Below are positions 19,373 through 22,834 of a stretch of DNA of 22,834 bases, piece by piece; the stretch's first letter is position 1, and each line of letters starts with the position of its first letter. The position numbers and the translations under genes are program-made. This stretch comes from Stygiolobus sp037389425. Lineage in GTDB: Archaea > Thermoproteota > Thermoprotei_A > Sulfolobales > Sulfolobaceae. The stretch is from the NCBI RefSeq assembly GCF_037389425.1, contig NZ_JBBHKR010000006.1, positions 1-22,834 of the forward strand, in the 5' to 3' direction. Below the pieces are notes generated by a model that was given only the letters and a program-made list of their open reading frames with translations, had not been told where the DNA came from and made no database searches.

Positions 19373-21244
19373 ATGAGTTTCCTCAGTATCTTCAAAAAAT
19401 CGAATCAAATCCAGGTTAGAAACAGAACTAAGTACTATCGCTTAGAAGGGATCCCGTTCTTCCTTCTGGCGCCAGAGGATCGCGACATGAAAATGAAAGA
19501 ATTGAGTGCTTTGTTAAGCCAGGCAGAACGCGGATATATCTATATCTCGAGAAAACCAGATGTATATGAGTTTGAGGGGACTAAGTTCCCTATTATTACG
19601 TCTTCTTTCAATTTGATAACAGAGAAAGAACTAGACTTAGAGACAGCCGAACCTCCGCAGAGGCCTAAGATTATTAAAGAATATGCAAAATATTTACAAA
19701 CTGACCAAGGCTATGCAAAAGTCTTAGTCTCATACGCTTATAGTACTAAAATTTACGAAGGTGCTTTAGGGAGGATAGACTTCAAATCTTTACGCCCTGA
19801 GCTCTTTGAGTTAGTTGTTCAGTTCCAGAAAATTTCTCCACTTTCAGTTAGAAATTATCTTAACAGTCTTGAGGTCAAAAAGCAAAAGATGGCCAGGTAT
19901 GCTAGCAGCAGTGTCCAAGTTGAGGAAATGTTGGTAAGAGGGGCTCAATTGAAGAAAGACCTTGATGAGGAGGCTGCAGATCCCCTCAAGTTCAGATTCG
20001 TATTCATTATACACAGTAAGACAGTTCAAGAACTTGAATCTTTGACAAGAGAACTCACTCAAACTGCCCAGGAAAACGGTATTTTACTTGATACCCCATG
20101 CTGTGCTCAAAAGGAGTTATATAGTTTTGAAGGGAGCATAGGTTACAGAATAAGCAGTAACATCAGTCTTAGCAAGTTCTATCCGATCATAGGTTTTAGT
20201 CTAATTGAGCCTAATGGAGTGTTCTTGGGTACCGATGATAAAGGTGCTCCAATAGGGATAAACCCGTATCTTTCCGTGAACGGAAGACAAAATCCGCACT
20301 GGTGCGTAACAGGAACTACAGGTGCAGGTAAAACAACAACTGGAGCTGTTCTCGTTGATAGACTAAGAAAAATTAACGAAGACCTAAGAGTTGTAATAAT
20401 AGACCCTATGGCTAACTATAACAAATTTCTACAGAGCGAGGCAGACCTTAATTTAGTATTCGGTGATACTGACTACTTAGGATTAGATCCAGTAAAGTTA
20501 GTAGCAGATGGTTCAGTATCATCTGGTAATATAGCAGATTTTCTCATAGAGCAATACGGAATACCTCATGAATTGAGGGGAATATTAGTTAGCCAATTGG
20601 AACAAGCTAAGAGTTTGAAAGAATTAATGGACAACTTGGAGGACTTAGCTTCGAAAAAATTCGCTACTGAATATAGGAAATTGGAAAACTTTTTGCTTAA
20701 CTTAACATCGGGTAGTGATAAATACGTATACACGGGGACTCCTCCAGACTTCAGGAATAAGAAGTTCGTAATTTTAGGACTGAAAACGGAAGATAGTAGG
20801 AAGAAGAGGATAGCTTCAACGATGATGATGCTTTACGCTTATAGCATGATAAATAAGCTCCCTAGAGATATAGAGAAATTGATATTGATTGATGAGGCAC
20901 ACTTCCTCTTCGAATATGAGAATATAGCACAATTGATAGCGATAATTTACAGGACGGCCAGGGCATTGAGGACTTCAATGGTCACTATGACGCAACTAAT
21001 CCAGCATTACAATATGAACAAATATTCACGTGAAGCCTGGCAGTTAGCCGATAATAAATTAATTCTTAAGCAAGAGAAAGAGGCAAAAGATGATCTGGTC
21101 AATTTAGCACATCTTAGTGAAGAAGAGATAGATTACGTATTAAAAAGTAGTAGAGGAAGGGGAATTCTGAGGACTGGCGCAATTGCTACGCATATACAAA
21201 TTCAGCTCACTGACGAAGAAAAGCAACGCTGGAGGACTGAGTGA
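19373..21244 (+). CDS. VirB4/TrbE-like conjugation ATPase (623 aa)
   Basis: P-loop ATPase with Walker A GTTGAGKT (314-321) in WCVTGTTGAGKTTTGAV and Walker B KLILIDEAH with Asp507-Glu508, followed by the segment RTSMVTMTQ at about 545, typical of VirB4/TraC-TrbE motors. The N-terminal 290 residues form the usual less conserved region (IISVTREL-like segments; coiled RGAQLKKDLDEE). It should energise assembly of the mating pore and pilus at the cytoplasmic membrane. The length agrees with the ~600-aa TrbE-like protein of Sulfolobus conjugative plasmids. The next gene starts 2 bp after its stop, so they form an operon. Complete and without frameshift. Confidence 0.9.
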   Translation: MSFLSIFKKSNQIQVRNRTKYYRLEGIPFFLLAPEDRDMKMKELSALLSQAERGYIYISRKPDVYEFEGTKFPIITSSFNLITEKELDLETAEPPQRPKIIKEYAKYLQTDQGYAKVLVSYAYSTKIYEGALGRIDFKSLRPELFELVVQFQKISPLSVRNYLNSLEVKKQKMARYASSSVQVEEMLVRGAQLKKDLDEEAADPLKFRFVFIIHSKTVQELESLTRELTQTAQENGILLDTPCCAQKELYSFEGSIGYRISSNISLSKFYPIIGFSLIEPNGVFLGTDDKGAPIGINPYLSVNGRQNPHWCVTGTTGAGKTTTGAVLVDRLRKINEDLRVVIIDPMANYNKFLQSEADLNLVFGDTDYLGLDPVKLVADGSVSSGNIADFLIEQYGIPHELRGILVSQLEQAKSLKELMDNLEDLASKKFATEYRKLENFLLNLTSGSDKYVYTGTPPDFRNKKFVILGLKTEDSRKKRIASTMMMLYAYSMINKLPRDIEKLILIDEAHFLFEYENIAQLIAIIYRTARALRTSMVTMTQLIQHYNMNKYSREAWQLADNKLILKQEKEAKDDLVNLAHLSEEEIDYVLKSSRGRGILRTGAIATHIQIQLTDEEKQRWRTE

Positions 21245-21245
21245 A

Positions 21246-21518
21246 ATGAACAGAATTATGAGAATCATAAAAGAACCAGTAGAGAAGAGAGGAATGAAAC
21301 TAAATTTGTTGCCTAATGGCGTCGTTGTTATTGTTAAAGATGGTTATGGTTTCATCCAGATCTCTGCAGTTTTAGATAAGTATTATGTTAGATATTTAAA
21401 TAGGAAAGATGCGTTTGTTCTCTCAGATTTAGACTATGATGCTATAGAAGCCCTGCTTGATGAGAAATTAGATCATTTAGAAAGAAGAAAAGACGTTCTC
21501 AAAATCCCTGATGTTTAA
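21246..21518 (+). CDS. Hypothetical small protein cotranscribed with the VirB4-like gene (90 aa)
   Basis: Start chosen at ATG 21246, just after the TGA of the VirB4-like gene, with GGAGG (21231-21235) as ribosome site; a longer frame from 21183 would overlap the ATPase by 62 bp and adds unlikely sequence. The protein has a beta-rich N-terminal half (LNLLPNGVVVIVKDGYGFIQ; YYVRYLNRKDAF) and a charged C-terminal helix (IEALLDEKLDHLERRKDVLK). No family recognised. Tight linkage suggests a partner of the ATPase. It converges with the TFB-like gene, overlapping by 42 bp. Confidence 0.78.
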   Translation: MNRIMRIIKEPVEKRGMKLNLLPNGVVVIVKDGYGFIQISAVLDKYYVRYLNRKDAFVLSDLDYDAIEALLDEKLDHLERRKDVLKIPDV

Positions 21519-22151
21519 CATAAGCAGCGTATTTTCAATTTCCTCCATTTTCTTTTTTTCGAAGAGCTCTTTCTTTAACCTTTCATTTTCCAGGTATTTT
21601 ATTAATGTTTTCTTCCTCTTCTCTGCTTTACCGGTAACTAAACCGTATTTTTTCAGTAATTCATACGTCCTTAAAGCTTCTTGCCTATCACCATCATATT
21701 CATTTTTAATATATTGCACAACTGGATCCCAACTACTCAATGCCTTCCTAAGTAACTTCTTCCTCTGCCTTATGCTATAAATCCCGATCCCTTTAGCCTT
21801 TATGAAGTCTATGTAGTTACGTAGAACCGGCTTACCCTCTTTCTCTAGCACGTATTCATAGAGCGCTAGATACGTTGCAGCATCTACTCTAGTATCTAAT
21901 CTGTTCAGAAAATCATAGAATATTTCCTTCTCATCTTCTGTCATTATTGAAACTAAGTAGTTAAGCACAATCTTCTTCATGTCTCTTATTTCTTTCTTCT
22001 CAGCTTCTCTCTTTTGAGAACTTACTTTTTCGTAATACTCTAGGTTCGAATAATCTTGATATGCATAATTCTCAAAGTCTACTACTTCTCCCGTACAGCT
22101 ATCCACTAAATACCCTTCAGGATTTCTTACAATGTTACACTCTTCTGGCAT
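21477..22151 (-). CDS. Helical protein with a TFB-like N-terminus (224 aa)
   Basis: Residues 5-27 (CNIVRNPEGYLVDSCTGEVV and DFE) resemble the N-terminal zinc-ribbon/B-reader start of Sulfolobus transcription factor B, where I recall the pattern Cys...D-x-E-x-GEYIC-SETGEVLED. Here Cys5 and Cys19 are the only Cys of the motif. The remaining 190 residues are predicted helical and strongly charged, ending in a coiled-coil-like stretch (about 175-215). The usual TFB cyclin repeats are not evident, although residues 65-150 are of suitable size for one helical domain. It could be a plasmid-borne transcription factor that modifies host promoter use during transfer. The N-terminal likeness is short, so the call is tentative. 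TTTTAAAA-type TATA sequence lies about 20 bp upstream. Confidence 0.75.
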   Translation of the reverse strand: MPEECNIVRNPEGYLVDSCTGEVVDFENYAYQDYSNLEYYEKVSSQKREAEKKEIRDMKKIVLNYLVSIMTEDEKEIFYDFLNRLDTRVDAATYLALYEYVLEKEGKPVLRNYIDFIKAKGIGIYSIRQRKKLLRKALSSWDPVVQYIKNEYDGDRQEALRTYELLKKYGLVTGKAEKRKKTLIKYLENERLKKELFEKKKMEEIENTLLMLNIRDFENVFSSF

Positions 22152-22212
22152 CAGAAAATAGAAGTATTTTAAAAGCCTGTAAGGATTTCTAGCGAAAAAG
22201 AAGTATTACCAG

Positions 22213-22228
22213 TAAACTGGGGAGTTTA
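22213..22228 (+). repeat. TAAACTGGGGAGTTTA motif, perfect, intergenic
   Basis: Separates the VirB4/TFB-like module from the partial surface-protein gene. Confidence 0.9.
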
Positions 22229-22245
22229 ACGAAAAATAAAAAGGT

Positions 22246-22834
22246 TTAACTTGACGGGGGCTGATACACGGAAACTATTTGTGTATTATATATCTGATAA
22301 GGTGCTATTGTAGCCCAAACAATTTCTGGCACAAAATAACCTTGATAAAGTGATATTTCTTCTTGGGACTCTGGGAACGTTTGTCCATTGTAGATGTAAA
22401 TGTTGATATTGTTAAATGTGAAACAATTGCCAAAAGCTACAGAATATGCTGGGTCTATTACATATACTGTATAGTCACTAGAGACATTGAAATAAGATGT
22501 TGAGTTCAAGTAGAATAAAGGTGCTGAGGAAATATTAACAATACCTACCGTATACGGGACATACTTCTGTAAAGTGAAATTATAACGTTGCATACCTAGA
22601 ATATTCCACGTTAAGTTATAACTTGCTAATTCTAGAAACTCAATTAGGTTTTTCCCTGAAAACTCGCTTACTAATGCGAAGTACTCAAACTTATAATAAT
22701 CAAGGACTGCTTGAGGGAACTTGTAAAATGTGCTATTGTCCGTGAATTTCAGTGATATGTAACCGTTACTCCAAACAGTATACTTACCAGACGTGTAATC
22801 ATTGAATTGACTGTTAAAAACATGGGTCAAATTA
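22246..22834 (-). CDS. Secreted, sequon-rich beta protein, 5' end beyond the window (partial)
   Basis: At least 195 codons are visible; the frame stays open to the window edge, so the N-terminus is missing and the TTG at 22830 is not a likely start. The protein is rich in Tyr, Phe, Asn and Ser with many N-x-S/T sequons (NSTF, NLTW, NFTL, NISS, NSTS, NVSS), the usual profile of glycosylated surface or extracellular proteins of Sulfolobales. No membrane helix is seen in the visible part. It lies on the far side of a motif copy (22213-22228) from the VirB4 module. It may be an adhesin or mating-pair surface protein; this rests on composition and position only. Confidence 0.8.
   Translation of the reverse strand, partial: NLTHVFNSQFNDYTSGKYTVWSNGYISLKFTDNSTFYKFPQAVLDYYKFEYFALVSEFSGKNLIEFLELASYNLTWNILGMQRYNFTLQKYVPYTVGIVNISSAPLFYLNSTSYFNVSSDYTVYVIDPAYSVAFGNCFTFNNINIYIYNGQTFPESQEEISLYQGYFVPEIVWATIAPYQIYNTQIVSVYQPPSS

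Noticed and set aside
21183..21245. Longer start for the 90-aa protein after the VirB4-like gene
   Set aside because: The extension overlaps the ATPase gene by 62 bp in another frame, whereas ATG 21246 follows a GGAGG site and the upstream stop directly.

Overview
The window looks like the left part of an integrated (or integration-competent) conjugative plasmid from a hyperthermophilic crenarchaeon of the Sulfolobales. The evidence is AT-rich DNA, an archaeal tRNA-Met(CAT) with a short canonical intron, start codons lying about 20-27 nt from TATA boxes (leaderless style), tightly packed small genes with GGTGA/GAGG ribosome sites, and the gene content described for the Sulfolobus pNOB8/pING/pARN/pKEF9 plasmid family: an unsplit tyrosine integrase, an operon of small regulators, a repeat-rich origin-like region, and TraG-like and TrbE/VirB4-like ATPases among small membrane proteins. 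These assignments rest on recognised motifs and family memory; no database search was run.

Layout. 33-120: tRNA-Met, the probable attachment target. 121-313: a cluster of TTTAACG sites. 314-1558: integrase. 4240 down to 1542 (minus): nine-gene, mostly overlapping operon with an HTH protein, an AcrIII-1/DUF1874 ring-nuclease homologue (predicted anti-CRISPR), several unknowns, a ribbon-helix-helix protein and a coiled-coil protein. 4315-5018: two divergent winged-helix regulators; one of them and the nine-gene operon share a tandem operator that sandwiches the TATA box. 5015-7779 (plus): a 35-residue membrane microprotein, a possible half-TIM-barrel protein, and an AAA+/SF3-like replication ATPase. 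7780-8342: AT-rich stretch and TGTATCACG iterons. 8343-8630: small helical protein. 8631-10614: about 2 kb without convincing genes, with a strand-composition switch, four repeated hairpins and several direct repeats. 10615-22834: the transfer region, with a DNA-binding protein, TraG/HerA-like ATPase with a nuclease-like C-terminal domain, signal-peptide and multi-pass membrane proteins, an M48 metallopeptidase, a membrane-anchored PD-(D/E)XK nuclease, a VirB6-like protein with an Ig-like domain, a VirB4-like ATPase, a protein with a TFB-like N-terminus and a partial secreted, sequon-rich protein.

A 16-bp interrupted palindrome, TAAACTGGGGAGTTTA, occurs 13 times exactly or with one mismatch, plus one degenerate copy. 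I recall this motif being described as a recombination motif in Sulfolobus conjugative plasmids. Here it sits at the borders of gene modules in both orientations, and in all three reading frames inside genes. Two same-orientation copies lie 131 bp apart inside the TraG-like gene, where recombination would shift the frame.

The genes read as an integration/replication/regulation half on the left and a mating-channel half on the right. No recognisable relaxase is visible, so the two nuclease-like domains in the transfer region are the best visible candidates for DNA processing.
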